Source: Clostridia bacterium (GTDB lineage: Bacteria > Bacillota > Peptococcia > DRI-13 > SV3-B141). From it: a DNA stretch of 48,354 nucleotides. Within the stretch, counting starts at the first letter, position 1. Each line of letters begins with the position of its first letter. Both the position numbers and the translations under genes were made by a program. This document shows positions 29,386 to 36,656 of this stretch, piece after piece. The DNA lies in contig JAHDSB010000142.1 of assembly GCA_018433015.1 (NCBI GenBank), positions 1-48,354 on the forward strand, in the 5' to 3' direction. The notes below the pieces were generated by a model. It was not told the origin of the DNA. It ran no database searches and was given only the letters and a program-made list of their open reading frames with translations.

Positions 29386-30540
29386 TTATTGTAGCTGTTC
29401 TTGTAAAACCTCCACAGCTTTATTTAGCTGTACATCTTCTTGATCCTTAATGTTTTGATCGGTAAATTCTACATGGATATCAGGTTCTATTCCTTTTTCA
29501 TGAATATCAATTTTATTTGGAGTGAGATACTTGGCCGTAGTTAAGGTCATTCCTTCCCCTCCTGTGAGAGGATAAACTCCCTGTACAATACCCTTACCAA
29601 AACTTTTTTCTCCAATCAAAATACCTGTTTTGGTATCTTTGATGGCACCTGACAAAACTTCCGAAGCGCTGGCACTTCCTCCGTCAATCAATACAGCTAA
29701 AGGCATATTAAGTTGTAATCCTTCTCCCATAGCGTACGTAACCAACTTACCTGTTCGATTTACCGTATATACTAAAGGCCCCGAAGGTATAAACTGCTTA
29801 GCAATGTTCACAGCCGAGTTTAAATCTCCTCCCGGATTATTACGTACATCCAGGATTAAAGCTTTGATATTTTGCTGACGTAATTTATTTAATTCCTCCA
29901 CTACGGCTTCATCAGTATTGCTGGCAAAATGATTTATCCGCATGTAGCCAATATCTTTATTATCGGGCAATACCGCACTGGCCACCGTAGAAACTTCGAT
30001 TTCTTCTCTAGTCAAATTAAATTCCAAGAGTTCCTTCTCCCCATCCCGCATAACGCTGATTTTAACAGGGGTACCCGGCTCTCCTCTCATCATAGCTACG
30101 GCTTCATTATATTGAATTTTACTGGTCAGAACATCATCGATTTTCATGATTATATCTTCACTCTGAATACCGGCCTTATAGGCAGGAGTACCTTCGATGG
30201 GTGATACAACTACCAGCTTATCTTCTTTAACATCAATATATACACCGATACCTCCGATAGAACCTTGAATATAGCTTTGTAAACTTTGATATTTTTCATT
30301 ACTCATATACATTGAATAAGGATCCTCCAGGGTTTCAACCATTCCCTGGGCTGCACCTTCCATTATTTGTTTCATGGTGAGATTATGCAGAGGTTGAGTT
30401 TTTAGCAGAAAACCCACCTGTAAAAATCTGCTAACTTCATGGCTATAAGCTACACAAAAAATACCTACTCCTGCCGTTACCAGAAAACAAAAAACCGTTA
30501 TTACACTTATTAGTCTTTTAAATAGTTTAGAACCTTTCAA
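29386..30540 (-). CDS. S41 family carboxy-terminal processing protease
   Basis: About 384 residues: an N-terminal signal anchor (ISVITVFCFLVTAGVGIFCVAY), a PDZ domain around YIDVKEDKLVVVSPIEGTPAYKAGIQSEDIIMKIDD, and the S41 catalytic region with VRNNPGGDLNSAVNIAK, IDGGSASASEVLSGAIKD (nucleophile Ser) and GEKSFGKGIVQ (Lys). It is exported and anchored, cleaving envelope proteins; B. subtilis CtpB acts in sporulation signalling. TTG 30540 has GGCAGGTG at good spacing; GTG 30579 is an alternative with a poor site. Neighbours are a murein hydrolase activator upstream and a PDZ membrane protein downstream. Confidence 0.9.
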   Translation of the reverse strand: MKGSKLFKRLISVITVFCFLVTAGVGIFCVAYSHEVSRFLQVGFLLKTQPLHNLTMKQIMEGAAQGMVETLEDPYSMYMSNEKYQSLQSYIQGSIGGIGVYIDVKEDKLVVVSPIEGTPAYKAGIQSEDIIMKIDDVLTSKIQYNEAVAMMRGEPGTPVKISVMRDGEKELLEFNLTREEIEVSTVASAVLPDNKDIGYMRINHFASNTDEAVVEELNKLRQQNIKALILDVRNNPGGDLNSAVNIAKQFIPSGPLVYTVNRTGKLVTYAMGEGLQLNMPLAVLIDGGSASASEVLSGAIKDTKTGILIGEKSFGKGIVQGVYPLTGGEGMTLTTAKYLTPNKIDIHEKGIEPDIHVEFTDQNIKDQEDVQLNKAVEVLQEQLQ

Positions 30541-30644
30541 TATTAAACACCTGCCGCTTCTATACCTTTTTTGTTCCACCTTATATTTATATGTAACTAA
30601 ATACTACTATATTAATTCTGGAAAAACAATATTTCCCTGGAGCT

Positions 30645-30677
30645 AAAGAAAAAGGCAGCCCACTTTATTTAGGCTGC
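30645..30677 (-). terminator. Terminator after the M23/EnvC-like gene
   Basis: GCAGCC pairs with GGCTGC around an 11-base loop; on the minus strand it is followed by CTTTTTCTTT. The stem overlaps the end of the coding sequence. The S41 protease may therefore depend on readthrough or its own promoter. Confidence 0.65.
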
Positions 30678-31828
30678 ACATACTGCAAAGGATTTTGCGG
30701 GGTTCCCTTAACTCGCACAATAAAGTCTAAATGATGTCCTGTGGACCAACCCGTACTATCTATTTTACCAATCACATCACCTTTATCAACAGCCTGTCCC
30801 ACAGTTACAGAAAATTTCCAGAGGTGAGAATACTGGGTAGAAATACCTCCCCCGTGATCCACTATCACGCAATTACCGTAGGCCGTCTTTTTCCCTACAT
30901 AAATTACTTTTCCCCGCTCCGCCGCTCTACATTCCGTGCCTAAAGGCGCCGGAATATCTATGCCGTGATGAAAGCTCTTTACACGATGTATGGGATGAAT
31001 CCGGGGCCCAAAATAGGAGGATATTCTTTTATGGCCCGGTACAGGCCAAGCCATCTTGCCTATCCCCATATAGGCTTCCTGATGTTGTTCCTGCCAGGAT
31101 CTGATAAAAGCATCAATATTTTGCCGCACAGCTTCTAATTCATCACAAGTCTTTTTAAATTCATCCTTTTGCTGCTGAATTCTACTTAGCAGCCCTTCTT
31201 TTTGCCTCGATTGAATTGTGTATTGTTGTTGTTTATTTTCTTTCTGTTTTTTTAATGTATCATATTTCTCCGCTTTCAGCTCTAATTCCTGTTTCTTGCT
31301 GACCAGCTGGCGTTGGGCCTGAAGTAATTCCTGTAATACGGAAGCATCATGATTAGCTATTATTTGCAACATATCATAGCGGGTTAAAAAATCAGTAAAG
31401 CTGCTGGAACCTAAAAGCACTTCCAGGTAAGCCACATTCCCATCCATATAAATCTGTTTAACCCTCTGATTTAAATAAGTGGATCGTTCCTCTACCCGCT
31501 CTGTAGCTACACTTATTTCCTCTTCTGTTTTAGCAATTTCACCTTTGGTAATATCGAGTTGTGAATCCAGATCGTCACACTCTCGTTCCAGCTGTTCTAC
31601 CTGATTTTCAATATTTTTAATCTGTCCCAGCACCTGATTTTCTTCTTTTTTCTTCTGCTGATAAAGGTTCTCATATTTATCTATTTCTCGCTGTATATCT
31701 TGCAATTCCTGGATTTTTTTATCCAGTTCATCTTGAGCCTCCAAAGGTTGGCTCCAACTTAAGATTATTCCACAGCATACTACTATACACCCTAAGATCC
31801 TCAAGATCCGCCAGCGCTGCCATGCCAT
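30665..31828 (-). CDS. Murein hydrolase activator / M23 (LytM) family protein, EnvC-like
   Basis: A 387-residue exported protein: signal peptide ending near LSWSQPLEAQ, a long coiled coil to about residue 235, then a LytM/M23 domain (MAWPVPGHKRISSYFGPRIHP, FHHGIDIPAPLG, STGHHLDFIVRV). Downstream of ftsEX this matches EnvC or PcsB-type effectors whose coiled coil is moved by FtsEX ATP hydrolysis. The HxxxD metal half is present, but the usual HxH motif reads HLD (residues 366-368), so one zinc ligand is Asp rather than His. It could still bind metal, or act only as an activator. ATG 31828 has GAGGAG upstream, within a hairpin. Confidence 0.85.
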   Translation of the reverse strand: MAWQRWRILRILGCIVVCCGIILSWSQPLEAQDELDKKIQELQDIQREIDKYENLYQQKKKEENQVLGQIKNIENQVEQLERECDDLDSQLDITKGEIAKTEEEISVATERVEERSTYLNQRVKQIYMDGNVAYLEVLLGSSSFTDFLTRYDMLQIIANHDASVLQELLQAQRQLVSKKQELELKAEKYDTLKKQKENKQQQYTIQSRQKEGLLSRIQQQKDEFKKTCDELEAVRQNIDAFIRSWQEQHQEAYMGIGKMAWPVPGHKRISSYFGPRIHPIHRVKSFHHGIDIPAPLGTECRAAERGKVIYVGKKTAYGNCVIVDHGGGISTQYSHLWKFSVTVGQAVDKGDVIGKIDSTGWSTGHHLDFIVRVKGTPQNPLQYVQPK

Positions 31829-31858
31829 GATTTCCAACTCCTCGCCCGGGGCCGAGGC

Positions 31859-32746
31859 TTATACCTTTAAGAAACGACGCAAACTAATGGCACTACCTAC
31901 TGCCCCTAAAAAAGTTCCCATTAATAGTAAATTTTTGTAGATATTCAAGAGTATATTCATATCTGTCAATACAGGAAGAAAATTAACAGTAAGACTAATA
32001 TTCTTAACTAACTGACTATAGAATAAATGTAAGCATCCCACGGCGATCAAAGCCCCAGTTAAACCAATAAGCATTCCTTCTAAAAAGAAGGGTCTGCGAA
32101 TGTAGCCGTTAGTAGCGCCTACTAACTTCATAATCCCTATTTCCCGCCGGCGGGAAAAGACAGTAAGTCTAATAGTTGTAGCAATTAAGAACACAGCAGC
32201 CAATCCCACAGCAAAAATAACCACCAGGCCCGCCGTACGTAACCAATGGGTAAAGGACAACAGTTTTTCTACCATACCTTGTCCATACCTGACGCTTTCT
32301 ACGCCTTGAATAAGTTCCACATCTTTAGCAATTTGAGGAACTAAATCGGCATTATCAGCTTTTAAACGATACCGATCAGGGAGGGGGTTGGCATCTGCCA
32401 TAGCTTCCTGAATTTTGCCTTCTCCGTCCATCCGATCTTCCAAGAGCTTTAATCCATCTTCTTTAGAAACAAAAATAACTTCTGCTACACCGGTGATCTT
32501 CTCAAATTCAGGTTTCATATTAAGGGCTTGTTCTCTAGTGACTTCTTTCAATAGATAGACGTTTACTTCTAGTTCTGACTCCATCTTAGTAGCTAAGAAG
32601 TTAGCATTCAAAACCAACAGCCACGCACTTCCCAAGATCAACAAGGAAATAGCAACCGTAGCCATGGAGGCAATACTCATAAATTTATTGCGTCGAAAGG
32701 AACGCAGAGCATCCCGTAAACTATATTGTATGCTGCTTAGATTCAT
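31859..32746 (-). CDS. ftsX: Cell division protein FtsX
   Basis: A 295-residue membrane partner of FtsE. It has an N-terminal cytoplasmic stretch (YSLRDALRSFRRNKFMSIASMATVAISLL), a large extracellular loop, and three C-terminal membrane helices including the conserved SRRREIGIMKLVGATNGYIRRPFFLEG. FtsEX is an ABC-type complex that does not transport but activates cell-wall hydrolases at division, here probably the neighbouring EnvC-like protein. ATG 32746 lies one base after the ftsE stop (TAA A ATG), so they are coupled; an upstream start at 32770 would overlap ftsE. Confidence 0.95.
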   Translation of the reverse strand: MNLSSIQYSLRDALRSFRRNKFMSIASMATVAISLLILGSAWLLVLNANFLATKMESELEVNVYLLKEVTREQALNMKPEFEKITGVAEVIFVSKEDGLKLLEDRMDGEGKIQEAMADANPLPDRYRLKADNADLVPQIAKDVELIQGVESVRYGQGMVEKLLSFTHWLRTAGLVVIFAVGLAAVFLIATTIRLTVFSRRREIGIMKLVGATNGYIRRPFFLEGMLIGLTGALIAVGCLHLFYSQLVKNISLTVNFLPVLTDMNILLNIYKNLLLMGTFLGAVGSAISLRRFLKV

Positions 32747-32747
32747 T

Positions 32748-33428
32748 TTAATAACCGCCCCTTTCTTCATCTCGTACTATACGACCACTGGAAAGGGCAA
32801 TTACTCGTTTTTTCATAAGATCCACCATTTCTTTATCGTGGGTAGCTGTAACAATAGTTGTTCCTCGCTTATTGATAGCCAGTAAAATATTCATGATTTC
32901 CCGGGATGTTTCGGGATCCAGGTTACCTGTAGGCTCATCGGCAATAATTAAGAGGGGATCATTTACGATGGCTCGAGCAATACATACCCGCTGCTGCTGC
33001 CCCCCCGATAATTGATGGGGATAGCAGGACATCTTATCTTTTAACCCTACCAATTCTAAAACAGAAGGAACCCGCGCTTTAATTTCGCTCCGGGACGTTT
33101 CTATAGCTTCCAGGGTAAAAGCTACATTTTCAAAAATAGTTCTGTCCATTAGCAACTTAAAGTCTTGAAAAACTGTACCAATCTTCCTCCTATAGTGGGG
33201 AATCTCCCGCTGTCTCAGCCTGGGTAAACTCCTTCCTTCCACCATAATCTGCCCCTTGCTGGGAACTTCTTCTCTAATCATCAACCGCATCAAAGTAGAT
33301 TTCCCTGCACCACTGGGTCCTACAATAAATACAAATTCACCCTTTTTTATATGAAGACTTATATCATCCAGGGCCTTAACCAGTACATCCCCCTCATAAG
33401 TCTTTGATACATTGAACATCTGTATCAT
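32748..33428 (-). CDS. ftsE: Cell division ATP-binding protein FtsE
   Basis: A 226-residue ABC ATPase with Walker A GPSGAGKST, Q-loop VFQDFKLL, signature LSGGQQQRVCIARA, Walker B LLIIADEPTGNLD and the switch His in TATHDKEMV. With FtsX it couples ATP hydrolysis to periplasmic/extracellular hydrolase activation. The start ATG 33428 (MIQMFNVSKTYEG) is chosen over an upstream frame extension because it fits family length and an AAGGATGTGG site. It is the first gene of the operon ftsE-ftsX-M23-S41-PDZ. Confidence 0.97.
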   Translation of the reverse strand: MIQMFNVSKTYEGDVLVKALDDISLHIKKGEFVFIVGPSGAGKSTLMRLMIREEVPSKGQIMVEGRSLPRLRQREIPHYRRKIGTVFQDFKLLMDRTIFENVAFTLEAIETSRSEIKARVPSVLELVGLKDKMSCYPHQLSGGQQQRVCIARAIVNDPLLIIADEPTGNLDPETSREIMNILLAINKRGTTIVTATHDKEMVDLMKKRVIALSSGRIVRDEERGGY

Positions 33429-33581
33429 TTTAATAACCACATCCTTGTATAACTGATTATATCTTGTATTACTAATAATATAATATAAAACTAACACTAT
33501 TTGACGAAAAAATATAGAAAAAGTTCCATTTTTTCATAACTTAGCTATTATTTTTTAACTATGTCTTTCTTTCGACAATAT

Positions 33582-33663
33582 AAAAAAAAATCCTGCTGGA
33601 AAACCATGCAAGATTAGTCCAAATAACTATAAGTGGGAATCAAGCAAACCCCCACTTATAGTT
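33582..33663 (-). terminator. Tandem hairpins ending the transketolase transcript
   Basis: Two hairpins follow the transketolase stop on the minus strand. The first is a perfect 13-bp stem, AACTATAAGTGGG with CCCACTTATAGTT (33625-33663), without a U-tract. The second, TCTTGC-A-TGG with CCAGCAGGA around TTTT, is followed by nine T residues (33582-33590) and is a good intrinsic terminator. This 290-base gap also contains the ftsE promoter. Confidence 0.75.
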
Positions 33664-33718
33664 GTTGAACTATATTACTTCATTTTGTCTAGCTAATATC
33701 AGTCAATTTACACTTCTC

Positions 33719-34663
33719 CTACACGTCTCTTTTTCTGTTCAGCACTCGATAGGCAGCCTCTTGTATATGTTTGGCTGTTAGTCCATATTTTTCTAACAAA
33801 TCCTGGGGCTTTCCTGATTCCCCGAAAGTATCGGAAACTCCTACTCGTTCCAGAGGTACAGGGACATTTTCTCCCAGTACTTCTGCTACAGCACTGCCTA
33901 ATCCTCCGATAATATTATGTTCCTCTGCCGTAACTACAGCTCCCGTATCACGGGCTGCTGCAACAACAGCCTCTTTATCTAAAGGTTTGATAGAAGCCAT
34001 ATTGATTACCCGAGCTGAGATTCCTTCCTTAGCCAATTCTTCCGCCGCCTTAAGGGCTTCTGCCACCATGATACCACAAGCTAAGAGGGCCACATCCTGC
34101 CCCTCTTTTATAATAGAGGCTTTACCTAATTCAAATTGATAATCCTCCGCATAAATAATAGGCACCTTGGAACGACCTAAGCGGATATATACAGGTCCAT
34201 CCATTTCAGCGACAGCCAATACAGCTTTCTCTGCTTCAATCCCATCGGCAGGTACAATAACTTTCATCTGGGGCAACACACGCATCAAAGCAATATCGGC
34301 AATAGCCTGGTGGGAAGCTCCATCTTCCCCTACCGTCAGGCCTGCATGACTGGCGGCAATTTTTACATTCAAATGGGGATAAGCTATGGAATTTCTGATT
34401 TGTTCAAAAGCCCGTCCCGTAGCAAAGATGGCAAAGGTACTGGCAAAAGGAATTTTTCCACTTGCAGCTAAACCTGCCGCAGTACCCATTAAGTTTTGTT
34501 CAGCAATACCCATATCAAAAAAGCGTTCCGGAAATTTCTTTTTAAATTCAATAGTTTTTGTAGATTTAGCTAGGTCTGCATCCAATACTACCACATTGGA
34601 ATTTTGTTCTCCCAGCTTGACTAGAGCTTTACCATAAGCATCCCGTGTCGCCATTTTTTCCAT
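33719..34663 (-). CDS. Transketolase, C-terminal subunit
   Basis: A 314-residue polypeptide equal to the C-terminal two domains of transketolase: the pyrimidine-binding domain (VVLDADLAKSTKTIEFKKKFPERFFDMGIAEQNLMGTAAGLAASG, with catalytic Glu in GIAEQN) and the C-terminal domain ending near the GLTAKHIQEAA tail. It pairs with the upstream N-terminal subunit, only 11 bases away, to make the split transketolase frequent in Clostridia and Archaea, linking glycolysis to pentose phosphates. DXS is less likely because the chain is split and the gene order is that of tkt. Confidence 0.93.
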   Translation of the reverse strand: MEKMATRDAYGKALVKLGEQNSNVVVLDADLAKSTKTIEFKKKFPERFFDMGIAEQNLMGTAAGLAASGKIPFASTFAIFATGRAFEQIRNSIAYPHLNVKIAASHAGLTVGEDGASHQAIADIALMRVLPQMKVIVPADGIEAEKAVLAVAEMDGPVYIRLGRSKVPIIYAEDYQFELGKASIIKEGQDVALLACGIMVAEALKAAEELAKEGISARVINMASIKPLDKEAVVAAARDTGAVVTAEEHNIIGGLGSAVAEVLGENVPVPLERVGVSDTFGESGKPQDLLEKYGLTAKHIQEAAYRVLNRKRDV

Positions 34664-34674
34664 ATCTATCCCTC

Positions 34675-35490
34675 CTACACCAGTTCTGCCAAGGCTTGTT
34701 TTGCTTGTTCTTCACTAGGAGCATTTCCATGCCAACCGACTTCATTTTCCATAAATGAGACCCCTTTACCTTTAATGGTTCGGGCAACTATTACTGTGGG
34801 TTTATCCTTGATTTCTTTAGCCCGGGCAATAGCAGCACTTATCTCCTCTAAAGAATGTCCATCGATTTCTTCCACATGCCAACCAAAAGCAGCAAATTTC
34901 GGAGCAATAGGATAGGGCGACATAACCTCTGTACAAGGACCATCTATTTGTAGTCCGTTGCTATCCACAAAGGCCGTAAGATTATCTAACTTATAGTGGG
35001 CAGCAGCCATAGTAGCCTCCCACACTTGTCCTTCTTCTATTTCACCATCCCCTAATAAAGCATAGATCCGATAGTCCTTATTATCCAACTTACCGGCTAA
35101 ACCCATACCCACTGCGGCAGAAAGGCCTTGACCTAAGGATCCTGTAGACATATCTATGCCGGGAAGTTTTTTCATATCGGGATGTCCTTGCAACCGGCTA
35201 TTAATTTTTCTCAGGGTTAAAAGTTCTTCTCGGGGAAAGAAGCCTTTTTCCGCTAAAGTAGCAAAGAGGGCCGGAGCAGCATGTCCTTTTCCTAATACAA
35301 AACGATCCCTCTCGGACCATCGGGGATTAGCGGGGTCCACTTTCATTTCTCGAAAATATAGGGTGGTTAGAATTTCTACTGCCGAAAGGGAACCCCCGGG
35401 ATGGCCCGACTGGGATTCCGTCAGCATCTCGATAATATTTCTCCGAATCTGACGGGCAATTTCCTTCAATTTTTCTTGCTGTTGCTCCAT
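34675..35490 (-). CDS. Transketolase, N-terminal subunit
   Basis: A 271-residue thiamine-pyrophosphate-binding subunit. The GDGE-to-N motif (ALLGDGEIEEGQVWEATMAAAHYKLDNLTAFVDSNGLQIDG) binds TPP and Mg2+, and GHPGGSLSAVEILTTLYF and DRFVLGKGHAAPALFATLA are typical. ATG 35490 has AAGGAGG at seven-base spacing; a GTG lies just upstream at 35493. It is paired with the C-terminal subunit gene and follows prfB by about 50 bases. No terminator lies between prfB and it, so readthrough from secA-prfB is possible. Confidence 0.93.
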   Translation of the reverse strand: MEQQQEKLKEIARQIRRNIIEMLTESQSGHPGGSLSAVEILTTLYFREMKVDPANPRWSERDRFVLGKGHAAPALFATLAEKGFFPREELLTLRKINSRLQGHPDMKKLPGIDMSTGSLGQGLSAAVGMGLAGKLDNKDYRIYALLGDGEIEEGQVWEATMAAAHYKLDNLTAFVDSNGLQIDGPCTEVMSPYPIAPKFAAFGWHVEEIDGHSLEEISAAIARAKEIKDKPTVIVARTIKGKGVSFMENEVGWHGNAPSEEQAKQALAELV

Positions 35491-35542
35491 CACAAAACCT
35501 CCTTAATGATCAAATCTGAGTGTGCTAAGATATTTTTTAAGA

Positions 35543-36644
35543 TTAGTGTTGACCGCCCGCTTGCATGCGTAAATATGCATCCATAAACTTGTCAATATCA
35601 CCATCCATAACATTGTTGACATTTCCTACTTCCACATTGGTACGGTGATCTTTAACCATACTATAGGGATGAAAAACATAAGAACGAATTTGACTGCCCC
35701 AGCCAATTTCCTGTTGATCCCCTCTAATATTAGCCAAAGCCTTTTCTTGTTCCTGGCGTTTCAGTTCTAACAATTTGGCCTTGAGTATCTTCTCCGCTGC
35801 CATCCTGTTAGATATCTGGGAACGCTCATTCTGACATTGAACCACAACACCCGTAGGTAAATGGGTCATCCGCACTGCCGAGTCTGTTTTGTTAACGTGC
35901 TGTCCACCCGCTCCTCCCGAACGGTATGTATCCACCTTGATTTCCGTAGGATCCAGCACTATTTCATCGGCCAGTTCATCGGCCACTTCCGGTAAAACAT
36001 CTATGGCAGCAAAGGAAGTATGACGTCTCCCGGAAGAATCAAAAGGAGAAATTCTTACTAAACGATGTACTCCCTTTTCCGCTTTAAGATAGCCATAGGC
36101 GTTTTCTCCCTTGATGAGGAGGGAAACACTTTTAACCCCCGCTTCATCTCCTGCCAAATAATCCAGGATCTCTACGCCAAACCCCCGCCGCTCAGCCCAA
36201 CGAGTATACATCCTTAACAGCATGTCCGTCCAATCCTGGGACTCCGTACCTCCTGCCCCGGGATGTAAAGAAATAATGGCATTGCTAATATCATATTTAT
36301 CGGAAAATAACAGCTGTAATTCTGCCTCATTTAATTTTTCGTCTAGCTCCAGCAGCTTTTTTTCCGCTTCCCCAAAATATTGTTCTTCCTCTTCCCCCAG
36401 TTCATACATGATTTGAGCTTCTTCGTATCCTTCATAAAGTTCCTTGTATTCCTGGAGTTTGTTCTTGAGGGAGCTACATTGCTGCCCTAATTTTTGGGCT
36501 TCTTCTAAATTATCCCAAAAATTAGGTTCTGCCATTTTTGCTTCTAACTCTGCTACCTTTTGTTCTTTACCAGGTATGTCAAAGAGACCTCCTGAGTTCA
36601 GCTAATCTTTGTTCTGTTCTTTCCAGTTCCCGTTTGATTTCCAC
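35543..36644 (-). CDS. prfB: Peptide chain release factor 2 with programmed +1 frameshift
   Basis: Encodes RF2 (about 366 residues after frameshifting), which reads UGA and UAA. The zero-frame starts at GTG 36644 behind AGGAGGT, codes 21 residues ([21 protein letters not shown]) and hits TGA at 36579-36581. A +1 shift at CTT-TGA-C enters the main frame with DIPGKEQ. The main frame carries the SPF codon-recognition tripeptide ([14 protein letters not shown]) and the GGQ motif ([22 protein letters not shown]) that triggers peptide release. It is co-transcribed with secA, starting 12 bases past its stop. An annotation beginning at 36535 would miss the N-terminus. Confidence 0.97.
36579..36593 (-). 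promoter_or_regulatory. RF2 programmed frameshift site
   Basis: On the minus strand AGGAGG (36593-36588) acts as an internal Shine-Dalgarno, followed by TCT, the slippery CTT and the in-frame TGA, then C. This has the layout of the E. coli prfB site (SD, three bases, CTT TGA C) and gives autoregulation: low RF2 stalls at UGA and favours the shift. Confidence 0.95.
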
Positions 36645-36656
36645 AGATATTACCTC

